A DNA stretch of 64,000 nucleotides from Variovorax sp. 770b2 (GTDB lineage: Bacteria; Pseudomonadota; Gammaproteobacteria; Burkholderiales; Burkholderiaceae_C). A program made the translations under genes and the position numbers. Location of the stretch: positions 3,192,627 through 3,256,626 of the forward strand of contig NZ_FOXJ01000001.1 of assembly GCF_900115685.1 (NCBI RefSeq). The letters are read 5' to 3'. Below are positions 28,034 to 36,109 of this stretch, piece by piece. Each line of letters opens with the position of its first letter. The stretch's first letter is position 1. A model generated the notes under the pieces. The model did not search any database. It was not told the origin of the DNA and saw only the letters and a list, made by a program, of their open reading frames with translations.

Positions 28034-29134
28034 ATGGCCAAGAAGCCGCAACCCATCTTCACCGCCGCCGCACCCGCGGCGCCCACACCCACGGCGTCCA
28101 TTGCCCGGCCCACGGCCTCGCGCGGCGTCATGCTCGCCAGCTACCTGCTGATGCTGGGCGCGCTGATGCTGGTGATGTGGGAGCACCTGCTGCCGGGCCT
28201 GATCTGCGTGTGCATCGGCTTCCTGGTCACGCGCTGGTTCGCCCGCCTGCTCGAAAAGGGCTTCCTGCGCATTCCGGTCATGCGCGCCAGCGCCGCAGGC
28301 TGGGCCGGCGTGCTGGCGGTGATCGTGGTGCTGCTGGCCCCGGCCGCGTTGGTCACGCTGGGGCTGTCGCAGGCGCGCGAGTACATCGTCGATGCGCCCG
28401 ACCAGTACCGCGAACTGCTCGACTACACCGCCCGCACGGTGCTCGAGCTGCGCTCCAAGCTGCCGCCCGACATCGCGACCTACCTGCCCGAAGGCGCGGC
28501 CGAGATCCAGCGCGTGATCGCCAACTACCTGCGCGCGCAGGCCGGCTCGCTCGCGATGGCCGGGCGCGCCTGGCTGCACGGGCTGCTCTTTTCCTACGTG
28601 GGGCTGATCGTCGGCAGCCTGGCCGCCGTGGCGACCGCACCGCTGCGGCGCAAGCCCCTGGCCGAGCAGTTGCACCAGCGCGTGGAGACCTTCGGCGAGG
28701 CCTTCGCCCAGATCGTGGCGGCCCAGTTCTGGATCGCGGCCTTCAACACGCTGCTGACCGCCATCTTCCTGCTGTTCCTGATGCCGCTGTGGGGCGCGCA
28801 CCTGCCCTACACGCCGGCACTCATTACCCTCACCTTCCTGGCCGGGCTGGTGCCGATCGTGGGCAACCTGGTCTGCAATTCGGTGATCACGCTGGTGGGG
28901 CTGTCGGTCTCGCCGATCACGGCGCTGGCCTGCCTGATCTTCCTGGTCGTGATCCACAAGGCCGAGTACGTGATCAACGCCAAGGTGGTCGGCGCGCGCA
29001 CGCAGATGAGCGTGTGGGAACTGCTGGCGGTGATGTTCGTGGCCGAGGCGGTGTTCGGGCCGGCCGGGCTGGTGGCGGCGCCGCTGTACTACGCGTACCT
29101 GAAGAAAGAGCTGCAGGCCGCATCGCTGGTCTGA
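28034..29134 (+). CDS. AI-2E transporter/PerM-family permease
   Basis: A 366-residue membrane protein of the AI-2E exporter (PerM/YdiK) family with about eight membrane segments. These include an N-terminal pair (ASYLLMLGALMLVMWEHLL and GLICVCIGFLV), the central soluble helical part (DAPDQYRELLDYTARTVLEL), and the conserved late region FLAGLVPIVGNLVCNSVITL. The C-terminus has GPAGLVAAPLYYAYLKKEL. Substrates of this family are mostly unknown; some members are sodium/proton antiporters. A 30-residue Ala/Pro/Thr-rich cytoplasmic start precedes the first helix. Confidence 0.85.
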   Translation: MAKKPQPIFTAAAPAAPTPTASIARPTASRGVMLASYLLMLGALMLVMWEHLLPGLICVCIGFLVTRWFARLLEKGFLRIPVMRASAAGWAGVLAVIVVLLAPAALVTLGLSQAREYIVDAPDQYRELLDYTARTVLELRSKLPPDIATYLPEGAAEIQRVIANYLRAQAGSLAMAGRAWLHGLLFSYVGLIVGSLAAVATAPLRRKPLAEQLHQRVETFGEAFAQIVAAQFWIAAFNTLLTAIFLLFLMPLWGAHLPYTPALITLTFLAGLVPIVGNLVCNSVITLVGLSVSPITALACLIFLVVIHKAEYVINAKVVGARTQMSVWELLAVMFVAEAVFGPAGLVAAPLYYAYLKKELQAASLV

Positions 29135-29260
29135 CGGCTTGGCAGGGCAGCAATGTCCTGATCTGATCGGTTCTGGTCCGCTTCGGCGCGGACCGAACCC
29201 CTGTCAGCGCAGAAGAATAGGCGGCATCATCCACTGCGCTTCTGCGAGCCCGCCAACGCC

Positions 29261-29827
29261 ATGAAAACCTGTCTGATTGTGATCGACGCCCAGGAATCGT
29301 TCCGCCAGCGCGCCTACTGGAACGAAGCCGTCGCGGCGCCCTACTTCACCGCCCAGAACGCGCTGATCGAAGGCGCTGGCGCGGCCGGCCTGCCGATCGT
29401 GCGCATCTTCCACGTCGACGCGCCCAGCGATGCGAGCAACCCGTTCGCCGTCGAGTCGGGCCATGTCCACCCCATCGACGGGCTCGCGCCGTTCCAGGCC
29501 GCGGCCACTTTCACCAAGCACCGCCACAGCGCGCTGGTCAACAGCGGGCTGGACATCTGGCTCACCGAGAACGGCATCCGCCGGCTGATCGTGAGCGGCA
29601 TCCGCACCGAGCAGTGCTGCGAAACCACCACCCGCCACGCCTCGGACCTGGGCTGGGAGGTCGACTACGTGACCGATGCCACGCTGACCTTCGACATGGT
29701 GCAGCCCGACGGCCAGCCGCTTTCGGCCGCCGACATCAAGGCGCGCACGGCGACCGTGCTGGCCGGCCGCTTCGCCACGGTCTGCAGCGTGCCGCAGGCG
29801 CTGGAGCGCGCGGGCGCGGCGGCATGA
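29261..29827 (+). CDS. Isochorismatase-family cysteine hydrolase
   Basis: A 188-residue cysteine hydrolase. The catalytic triad is readable as Asp9 (LIVIDAQESF), Lys86 (TFTKHRHSAL) and Cys119 (VSGIRTEQCCETTTRHASDLG). Family members cleave amides, imides or enol ethers such as nicotinamide or isochorismate; the substrate here is unknown. It starts a plus-strand operon in which the next gene, a DJ-1/PfpI protein, overlaps by 4 bp, and a GlxA-type regulator follows. The set suggests regulated breakdown of one small nitrogenous or reactive compound. Confidence 0.85.
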   Translation: MKTCLIVIDAQESFRQRAYWNEAVAAPYFTAQNALIEGAGAAGLPIVRIFHVDAPSDASNPFAVESGHVHPIDGLAPFQAAATFTKHRHSALVNSGLDIWLTENGIRRLIVSGIRTEQCCETTTRHASDLGWEVDYVTDATLTFDMVQPDGQPLSAADIKARTATVLAGRFATVCSVPQALERAGAAA

Positions 29828-30462
29828 CCCCGTTGCGCGTGCTGATCCTGGCCTACGACGGGGTCGAGGCACTGGACTTCGCCGGCCCCTTCGAGGTGTT
29901 CACCACCGCGAGCCGGGTCAGCCAGCGCATGGCGCCCGGCACGCGCCCGCCATTCGAAGTCGCTTCGGTGGCGCATGCGCCCCGAGGCCAGTCCGTGCAG
30001 GCGCGCGCCGGCCTGCGCCTGCTGGCCGACCACGCGATCGCGGACAACCCGCCGGCCGATGTGCTCATCGTCCCCGGCGGCGTGGTCGACGCGCCGATGG
30101 CCAGCGTCGACACGTTGCGCTGGATCGCCGCTTGCGCCATCGACGCGCAAGTCGTCGCCTCGGTCTGCACCGGCGCCTTCCTGCTCGCGAAGAGCGGCGT
30201 CGTGGCACGGGAGGCCGTCACGACGCACTGGGAAGACATCGCCGACCTGCGCGAGCAGTTCCCGCAACTCGACGTGCGCGAAGACGTGCGCTGGGTCGAC
30301 ACCGGCCGCATCGTCAGTTCGGCCGGCATCAGCGCGGGCATCGACATGAGCCTGCATCTGGTCGAACGCCTCGCGGGCCGCGAGGGCCGCGAATTGGCCG
30401 AACGCACCGCGCGCCAGATGGACTACGCATGGACCCACGACACCCGCCACCCATCCGCGTAG
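29824..30462 (+). CDS. DJ-1/PfpI-family protein
   Basis: A 212-residue DJ-1/PfpI-superfamily protein. VLILAYDGVEALDFAGPFEV gives the N-terminal strand and acidic residue, and the nucleophile elbow VVASVCTGAFLLAKSG carries the reactive cysteine. TTHWEDIADLREQFP and SSAGISAGIDMSLHL match the isonitrile-hydratase-like subgroup. It lacks a DNA-binding domain. It is coupled to the cysteine hydrolase before it (ATGA) and overlaps by 34 bp the regulator gene after it, which contains a related domain. Confidence 0.85.
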   Translation: MTPLRVLILAYDGVEALDFAGPFEVFTTASRVSQRMAPGTRPPFEVASVAHAPRGQSVQARAGLRLLADHAIADNPPADVLIVPGGVVDAPMASVDTLRWIAACAIDAQVVASVCTGAFLLAKSGVVAREAVTTHWEDIADLREQFPQLDVREDVRWVDTGRIVSSAGISAGIDMSLHLVERLAGREGRELAERTARQMDYAWTHDTRHPSA

Positions 30463-31427
30463 TCTTCGTGCTGCTCCCCGGCAGCCTGGTGCTCGACTGG
30501 GCCGGGCCGGCCGAGGCGCTGCGCATCGCGAACCAGCGGCTGCAGGCGTCGGGCCAGCCCGAGCGCTTCGCGATCGAGTTCGCAAGCCCGCGGCCGACCT
30601 CCATCGCCTCGGTCGGCGTCGCGCTCGCCGGGCTCTCGCCCCTGCCCACGCAGTGGAGCGGCCCGGCCTGGGTGGTGCTGGTCGGCCTGCCCGGCGACAC
30701 CATCGCCATCGACAACCCCGAGACGCAGGACCTGCTGCACTGGCTGCGCGGCCAGCGCTTCGAGCGCGGCCACGTCGAACTGGTCACGGTCTGCGCGGGC
30801 GCGGTGCTGGCGGCGCATGCCGGCGCGCTCGCGGGACGTCGCGCGACCACGCACCATCACCACCTGGACGAACTGCGCGCGATCGAGCCGCGCTGCGACG
30901 TGGTGAGCAACCGCGTGTTCGTGATCGATCCGCCGCTCTACAGCAGCGCGGGCGTCACGACCGGCATCGACCTCGTGCTGCACCGCATCGCCGAGATCTG
31001 CGGCGAAGCGCTCGCCGCCCAGGTGGCGCAGACGATGGTGGTGGCGCTGCGCCGCGGCCCGCACGACCCCGAACTCTCGCCCTTTCTCGCCTACCGCAAC
31101 CACCTGCACGCCGCGCTGCACCGCGTGCAGGACGCCGTGAGCGAACAGCCGCAGGCCGACTGGAGCGTGCCGCGGATGGCGGACGTGGCCCACACCTCGG
31201 CGCGGCACCTCACGCGCCTCTTCGTGGAGCATGCGGGCGTGGCGCCGCTGGCCTATCTGCGGCGGCTGCGGCTCGCGGCTGCGCAGCTGGCGCTCTCGTC
31301 GGGCGCGAGCGTCACGCGGGCGGCGGAGCTGTCGGGCTTCGGCTCCGACACGCAACTGCGTCGCGCGTGGCACCAGTTCGGGTTGCCCGGCTCGCCATCG
31401 GAAGCGAACACGGCAATAAAAGCTTAG
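30429..31427 (+). CDS. GlxA-type transcriptional regulator (DJ-1-like domain plus AraC HTH)
   Basis: A 332-residue regulator with an N-terminal DJ-1/PfpI-like domain (IRVVFVLLPGSLVLDWAGPAEA; pseudo-elbow ELVTVCAGAVLAAHAG) and a C-terminal AraC/XylS domain from about residue 225 with VPRMADVAHTSARHLTRLFVEH and TRAAELSGFGSDTQLRRAWH. It probably senses a ligand related to the substrates of the two genes with which it overlaps. The 3' end overlaps the convergent sigma factor gene by 4 bp. Confidence 0.88.
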   Translation: MDPRHPPPIRVVFVLLPGSLVLDWAGPAEALRIANQRLQASGQPERFAIEFASPRPTSIASVGVALAGLSPLPTQWSGPAWVVLVGLPGDTIAIDNPETQDLLHWLRGQRFERGHVELVTVCAGAVLAAHAGALAGRRATTHHHHLDELRAIEPRCDVVSNRVFVIDPPLYSSAGVTTGIDLVLHRIAEICGEALAAQVAQTMVVALRRGPHDPELSPFLAYRNHLHAALHRVQDAVSEQPQADWSVPRMADVAHTSARHLTRLFVEHAGVAPLAYLRRLRLAAAQLALSSGASVTRAAELSGFGSDTQLRRAWHQFGLPGSPSEANTAIKA

Positions 31428-32704
31428 GCCGAGCAGGCCCGCGCACGCGCACGCAGCAACGCCTGCTCGCGCGAGTTGCGCGTGAGCGAGGCGGCGCGAT
31501 CGAACTCCTTGCGCGCCTCGTCGCGGCGGCCGAGCTTGAAGAGCAGGTCGCCGCGCACCGTCGGCAGCAGGTGATAGCCCTTGAGCGCCGGCTCGTCCAT
31601 GAGCGCATCGACCACCTCCAGCCCCGCGGCCGGCCCGAAGGCCATCGAGAGCGCGACCGCGCGGTTGAGCTCCACGATGGGCGATGGCGCCAACTCGGCC
31701 AGCGCGTCGTAGAGCGCGGCGATGCGCGGCCAGTCGGTTTCATCGGCGGTGCGCGCGCGGCCGTGGCAGGCGGCGATGGCGGCCTGCAGGGCGTAGGGAC
31801 CGAGCGCGCCGAGCGCCTCGGCGCGCGCGAGGCCCGCCAGGCCGCGGCGGATCAGCATCTGGTCCCAGCGCGCGCGGTTCTGTTCGAGCAGCAGCACCGG
31901 TTCGCCCGAGGCGCCGACGCGCGCGGCCGTGCGGGAAGCCTGGATTTCCATCAGCGCCACCAGGCCGTGAACCTCGGAGGCATCGGGCACGAGTTCGGCC
32001 ACGATGCGGCCCAGGCGCATCGCCTCGTCGCAGAGCGCGGGGCGCATCCAGTCGTCACCGGCGGTGGCCGAGTAGCCCTCGTTGAAGATCAGGTAGAGCA
32101 CCTCCAGCACCGAGGCCAGGCGCGCCTGGAGCTCGTGCCGGCGCGGCACTTCGAACGGCACGCGCGCCTCGAGCAAGGTGCGCTTGGCGCGCACGATGCG
32201 CTGTGCCACGGTGGCCTCGGGCACGAGGAAGGCGCGGGCGATCTCGTCGGTCGTGAGGCCGCCCATCAGGCGCAGCGTGAGCGCCACGCGCGCCTCGGTC
32301 GAGAGGACCGGGTGGCAGGCGGTGAACACCAGCCGCAAGAGGTCGTCGCCGATGTCGTCGTCCAGCGCTGCATCGACCGCTTCGGCGAAATCGACCTCGG
32401 CCATCTCGTGCTGCGCGTCCAGTTCGCGGCCGATCTCGGGCGCCTTGCGCTCGGCCAGCTGGCCGTGGCGCAGGCGGTCCAGGGCGCGGTGCTTGGCCAC
32501 CTGCGTGAGCCAGGCGGCGGGGTTGTCGGGCACGCCGGCGCCGGGCCATTGCTCGAGCGCGGCGACCAGCGCGTCTTGCGCCAGCTCTTCGGCCAGGCCC
32601 ACATCGCGCACCATGCGCGCGACGACGGCAATGATCTTTGCCGACTCCATGCGCCAGACGGCGTCGATGGCGCGGTGGATGGCGGCTTCGTCCTGGCCGC
32701 TCAC
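31424..32704 (-). CDS. ECF-type RNA polymerase sigma factor with C-terminal TPR-like extension (ECF42-type)
   Basis: A 426-residue sigma factor. Region 2 is at residues 15-80 (IIAVVARMVRDVGLAEELAQ, then AWLTQVAKHRALDRLR). Region 4 is at about 125-180 (LTLRLMGGLTTDEIARAFL and TVAQRIVRAKRTL). A long C-terminal helical extension follows, with IFNEGYSATAGDDWMRP and LFKLGRRDEARKEFDRAASL, the latter a TPR-like helix pair. This architecture is that of the ECF42 group, which is genomically tied to DGPF/YciI proteins; two such genes lie 1 kb away. Translation starts at a GTG preceded by AAGGAG. No anti-sigma factor gene is adjacent. Confidence 0.88.
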   Translation of the reverse strand: MSGQDEAAIHRAIDAVWRMESAKIIAVVARMVRDVGLAEELAQDALVAALEQWPGAGVPDNPAAWLTQVAKHRALDRLRHGQLAERKAPEIGRELDAQHEMAEVDFAEAVDAALDDDIGDDLLRLVFTACHPVLSTEARVALTLRLMGGLTTDEIARAFLVPEATVAQRIVRAKRTLLEARVPFEVPRRHELQARLASVLEVLYLIFNEGYSATAGDDWMRPALCDEAMRLGRIVAELVPDASEVHGLVALMEIQASRTAARVGASGEPVLLLEQNRARWDQMLIRRGLAGLARAEALGALGPYALQAAIAACHGRARTADETDWPRIAALYDALAELAPSPIVELNRAVALSMAFGPAAGLEVVDALMDEPALKGYHLLPTVRGDLLFKLGRRDEARKEFDRAASLTRNSREQALLRARARACSA

Positions 32705-32739
32705 TCGACCGCTCCTTGGCTGCTCGCTAGCATGCGGCC

Positions 32740-33720
32740 ATGAAACGATGCTTCCTGATCCTGTGCCTGTTCATGGGCTGCGCCGTCCGGGCTTCCGAGA
32801 TCGACGTCGCGCTCAACGACCTCGGCATGGCCTTCGTCAAGCTGCCGGCCGGCGAATTCATGATGGGCAGCGACGAGCCTCCCGAGGCGCTGGCCGCCGC
32901 GTACCCCGAGCTGCCCAGGGAACGCTTCTCGCAACTGCAGGACGAAGGGCCGGTTCACCGGGTGCGCATCACACGGTCTTTCTGGATGGGCCGGCACGAG
33001 GTGACGGTCGGGCAGTTCCGGCGCTTCGTCGAAGCCTCGGGCTACGTGCCGGAGTCGATCGCAGACGGCACCGGCGGCTACGGCTGGCGCGCCGGCTACG
33101 ACCCCGCCACGACGAGGCGCGGCGATGCTTTCGAAGGACGCGACCCGCGCTACTCCTGGCGCAACCCGGGCTTTGCGCAGGGGGACGACCACCCGGTCGT
33201 GAACGTGACCTGGAACGACGCGCAGGCGCTGGCCGCGTGGTTGAGCAAGGCCGAGGGCAAGCGCTACCGGCTGCCGACCGAGGCCGAGTGGGAATACGCC
33301 TGCCGCGCCGGCAGCCGCACGCGCTACAGCGCGGGCGACGATCCGCAATCGCTGCTGCGCGCGGCCAACGTGTTCGATGCGCGCTCCGCCGGGTACTGGC
33401 CGCGCTGGGCGCCGATGGCGCTGAAAGGCGATGACGGCTACGCCTTCACCGCCCCGGTCGGCAGCTTCGCGCCGAACGCCTGGGGGCTCTACGACATGCA
33501 CGGCAATGCCTGGGAATGGGTGGCCGATTGGCATGGCGACGAATACTACGCGGGCTCCCCGGTCGACGACCCGCAGGGCCCGGCCGAGGGCACGGTGCGG
33601 GTGCGCCGCGGGGGCTCCTGGCACACCTGGCCCTTCTATGCCCGCGCCTCGTATCGCAACTGGAACGCGCCGGACACGCGCTACACGCTCGTGGGAATCC
33701 GGCTGGTGCGCGAAGAGTAG
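32740..33720 (+). CDS. Exported FGE-sulfatase-domain (SUMF1-like) protein lacking the catalytic cysteines
   Basis: A 326-residue protein with a signal peptide (FLILCLFMGCAVRA, then SEID) and one formylglycine-generating-enzyme domain: MAFVKLPAGEFMMGSDEPPE, FWMGRHEVTVGQFRRFVEA, YRLPTEAEWEYACRAGSRT, LYDMHGNAWEWVADW and RRGGSWHTWPFYARASYRN. In true FGE the last block carries two active-site cysteines. Here the block reads WHTWPFYARAS, so sulfatase activation is unlikely. It sits in the opposite orientation between the ECF42 sigma gene (35 bp from its start) and the DGPF genes. Its role is unknown. Confidence 0.85.
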   Translation: MKRCFLILCLFMGCAVRASEIDVALNDLGMAFVKLPAGEFMMGSDEPPEALAAAYPELPRERFSQLQDEGPVHRVRITRSFWMGRHEVTVGQFRRFVEASGYVPESIADGTGGYGWRAGYDPATTRRGDAFEGRDPRYSWRNPGFAQGDDHPVVNVTWNDAQALAAWLSKAEGKRYRLPTEAEWEYACRAGSRTRYSAGDDPQSLLRAANVFDARSAGYWPRWAPMALKGDDGYAFTAPVGSFAPNAWGLYDMHGNAWEWVADWHGDEYYAGSPVDDPQGPAEGTVRVRRGGSWHTWPFYARASYRNWNAPDTRYTLVGIRLVREE

Positions 33721-33734
33721 GAAGGCAGGAACAC

Positions 33735-34151
33735 CTATTTCCTGACGGTCTGCATCGACGGAATGCTCTCGCCCACGGCCTGAAGAGCGGGCGGAAAATC
33801 TTCCAGCTCCTGGATCTGCCGCACCTCGATGACCTCGTTCTCACCGCCCGGGCAGCGCGTGGCCCATTCGATGGCCTCGGCGCGCGAGGCGACCTCGATG
33901 ATCCAGTAGCCGCCGAGCACTTCCTTTGCTTCGGCGAAGGGGCCGTCGACCACCTTGGGCTTGCGCCCCGGAAAGCTCACGCGCGCGCCCATGGAGGGCG
34001 GATGCAGGCCGTCGCAGCTGATCAGCACGCCGGCTTTCTGCAGGGATTCGTTGTAGGCCATCATCGCGGTCATCGCGTCGAGGTCTTCAGGCATCGTGCC
34101 GGGCGCGGCGGTCTCGTAGCCGTGGGGAATCATCAGCATCATGAATCGCAT
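33735..34151 (-). CDS. YciI-family (DGPF) protein
   Basis: A 138-residue YCII-related protein with a ferredoxin-like fold. RFMMLMIPHGYETAAPG opens the fold, GLHPPSMGARVSF follows, and the family-naming motif appears as VVDGPFAEAKEVLGGYWII. The family's enzymatic role is unsettled, although an active-site-like His/Asp pair is known in YciI. It lies 28 bp behind another DGPF gene, so both probably depend on the same promoter, the candidate ECF42 site at 34671-34697. Confidence 0.9.
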   Translation of the reverse strand: MRFMMLMIPHGYETAAPGTMPEDLDAMTAMMAYNESLQKAGVLISCDGLHPPSMGARVSFPGRKPKVVDGPFAEAKEVLGGYWIIEVASRAEAIEWATRCPGGENEVIEVRQIQELEDFPPALQAVGESIPSMQTVRK

Positions 34152-34179
34152 GGTGTTTTCTCCTTGGGGTTCGATGGGC

Positions 34180-34608
34180 TCAGCCGGCAGCGCCGGCGCG
34201 CTTGGCGGATTCGGCCCGCAGGCGGTCTTCCTGTGCCAGCAATTCGGGCGTCATCGAATCGCCGAAATCGGTGGCTTCGAAAACCTGGCGGATCTCGATC
34301 TCGCCTTCCTGGAAGGGGCTGCGCTTGATCCACTCGATGGCTTCTTCCTTGGACTTGACCTGCAGCAGCCAGAAGCCGGCCAGCAGTTCCTTGGTTTCGG
34401 CGAAGGGACCGTCGATGACGGTGCGCTTCAAGCCCTCGCAGCGCACGCGCGCGCCCTTGGAACTGGGGTGCAGGCCCTCGCCGGCCAGCATCACGCCGGC
34501 CTTGACCAGCTCCTCGTTGAACTTGCCCATCTCGGTGAGGATCTCGGTGCTGGGCATCACGCCCGCTTCGGAATCCTTGTTCGCCTTGACCAGAATCATG
34601 AATCGCAT
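34180..34608 (-). CDS. YciI-family (DGPF) protein
   Basis: A 142-residue DGPF protein beginning MRFMILVKANKDSEAG, with GLHPSSKGARVR and VIDGPFAETKELLAGFWLL, then EAIEWIKRSPFQEGEIEIR. It is a paralogue of the gene 28 bp downstream. The start at 34608 has a good ribosome site (AGGAG) 7 nt before the ATG; the longer frame would cover the candidate promoter. DGPF proteins are the typical targets of ECF42 sigma factors, one of which is encoded about 1.5 kb away. Confidence 0.9.
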   Translation of the reverse strand: MRFMILVKANKDSEAGVMPSTEILTEMGKFNEELVKAGVMLAGEGLHPSSKGARVRCEGLKRTVIDGPFAETKELLAGFWLLQVKSKEEAIEWIKRSPFQEGEIEIRQVFEATDFGDSMTPELLAQEDRLRAESAKRAGAAG

Positions 34609-34670
34609 GTCGTTTCTCCTGAAGGTTGATGAAGTCGGGAGCCGCTGCAATTGCGTGCTCCTGTACTCAC

Positions 34671-34697
34671 GTCGGACGAACGGAAGCCGGATCGACA
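34671..34697 (-). promoter_or_regulatory. Candidate ECF42-dependent promoter of the DGPF gene pair
   Basis: On the minus strand TGTCGA (34697-34692) is followed after exactly 17 bp by CGAC (34674-34671), 62 nt before the DGPF start codon. As I recall, ECF42 factors studied in Streptomyces recognise TGTCGA at -35 and CG(A/T)C at -10. Both boxes match, and the target gene type is the expected one. Confidence 0.6.
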
Positions 34698-34737
34698 CGT
34701 TTGCATCGGCCCAGATGTAATTTTGTGTTTCTTAATT

Positions 34738-35187
34738 TCAGGGCAGGTAGCCGCAGAAGCGCAGCACGTGGCCGTCGGGTTCGCGTATCGCGAATTCGCG
34801 CAGGCCCCAGGGCTGGGAGACCGGCGGCTCGATCACCGTCACGCCGCGCTTCACGTAGGCGGCGTGCAGGCCGTCGATGTCCTTGCCCACGTGAATGACG
34901 ATTTCGCCGCGCCAGGGCGGCGTGCCGCGCGTGTTGCATTGCCACAGGCGCAGGTAGACCGGATCGCCATGGCTGCCGTCGCCCTTTTTCACCCGCGCAT
35001 AGCTGGGCGGCTCGCCGGCGATGAAATCGAGCTCGAAGCCCAGCACGTCGCGAAACCAGCGCGCGGCACGGGAAACGTCCGACACCGGCAGCACCGGCTG
35101 CACGCCATGGAATTCGTGCAGGGTGCCCAGGTCGGGCGCCGCGCCGCCCACGCCACCCACGCCGCTTGCACCGGCCTTGGCGCTCAT
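34738..35187 (-). CDS. VOC-family (glyoxalase/bleomycin-resistance fold) protein
   Basis: A 149-residue single-domain vicinal-oxygen-chelate protein: VQPVLPVSDVSRAARWFRDVLGFELDFI at residues 28-55 and VIEPPVSQPWGLREFAIREPDGHVLRFCGY at the end. This is the betaalphabetabetabeta module usual for dioxygenases, glyoxalase-like enzymes or antibiotic-binding proteins. A Gly/Ala-rich leader of about 20 residues precedes the domain. The start overlaps the stop of the SirB1-family gene (ATGA), so the two are co-translated. Substrate is unknown. Confidence 0.85.
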   Translation of the reverse strand: MSAKAGASGVGGVGGAAPDLGTLHEFHGVQPVLPVSDVSRAARWFRDVLGFELDFIAGEPPSYARVKKGDGSHGDPVYLRLWQCNTRGTPPWRGEIVIHVGKDIDGLHAAYVKRGVTVIEPPVSQPWGLREFAIREPDGHVLRFCGYLP

Positions 35188-36038
35188 CCGTTGGCCGTTC
35201 GGCGCAAGGCGGCCACGCGCTCGGCGATGGCGTCGATGTCCAGGGCGTCCTCGGCGTTGGTGAGGTAGACCTCCAGGTCGCGCACCGCCAGCGCCGTGTT
35301 GCCCTGCTCCGCGTGCGCGATGCCGCGGTCGCGGTATTCGCCCCAGGCGCTGGGCAAGAGCGCGATGAGGCGGTCCTGCACGGCGATGGCGCGCTGCCAG
35401 TCTTCCTGCGCGCGGTGCACTTCCTTCAGGTTGCGCAGCATGCGGCCGATGATCTCGCGCGAACTGGCCGGCTGCAGGTACAGGCCCAGCGGCACGTCGA
35501 AGTCGCCGACCAGCCCGTTGCTGCGCTTGTAGGGCTCCAGCCGCTCGCCCAGTTCTTCGCGCGAGAGCGACTTGCCGGTGAACGGGTCGATCACCACCTG
35601 CCCCTTGGGCAGCGTGACCTTGAGCATGAAGTGCCCCGGGAAACCGATGCCGCGCGCCTGCAGGCCCAGGCCCTGCGCCAGTTCCATCCACAACACCGCC
35701 AGCGAGATGGGGATGCCGCGGCGGGTGCGCAGCACGGCGTTCAGGTAGCTGTTGTCGGGGTCGTAGTAGTCGTTGACGTTGCCGCCGAAGTTCAGGTCGT
35801 TGAAGAAGAACTGGTTCAGCGCGCGCAGCCGGGCGAGCGGTGCGGCATCGGCCGGCAGGCGCCGCTTCAGGCGGGCCAGGAGCTGGTCGACGTCGCCCAG
35901 GACCTGCTGGACGTCCAGCTCGGGGTACTCGTCCTGCGCCAGGCTGGCGGCGGCTTCGAGCAGCGGGAAATGGTCATCGCTGTGGACGAGCGATTCGAAA
36001 TATTCCAGAGCGGTCGGGACCTGAAATGTGAACGTCAT
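35184..36038 (-). CDS. SirB1-family protein (transglutaminase-like with TPR)
   Basis: A 284-residue SirB1/YchA protein. The transglutaminase-like part contains LNQFFFNDLNFGGNVNDYYD, RTRRGIPISLAVLWMELAQ and GIGFPGHFMLKVTL; the usual catalytic Cys of active transglutaminases is not evident. A TPR-like C-terminus follows (DWQRAIAVQDRLIALLPSAW, RDRGIAHAEQGNTALAVRDL). The biochemical function of SirB1 is unknown. It is preceded by a 71-bp gap after murJ on the same strand. Confidence 0.85.
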   Translation of the reverse strand: MTFTFQVPTALEYFESLVHSDDHFPLLEAAASLAQDEYPELDVQQVLGDVDQLLARLKRRLPADAAPLARLRALNQFFFNDLNFGGNVNDYYDPDNSYLNAVLRTRRGIPISLAVLWMELAQGLGLQARGIGFPGHFMLKVTLPKGQVVIDPFTGKSLSREELGERLEPYKRSNGLVGDFDVPLGLYLQPASSREIIGRMLRNLKEVHRAQEDWQRAIAVQDRLIALLPSAWGEYRDRGIAHAEQGNTALAVRDLEVYLTNAEDALDIDAIAERVAALRRTANG

Positions 36039-36109
36039 GTGTCTTTGTAGAGGAGCATCCGGGGAGCGTCAAGGCGGGACACATGCGTATTGCCAAGCCG
36101 CCAAACGAC

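Noticed and set aside
25751..28957. 1068-codon minus-strand open frame spanning hda, purM and the permease region
   Set aside because: It runs antisense through purM and the permease and out of frame through hda and pcnB, with Arg/His/Gln/Gly-rich shadow sequence and no domain.
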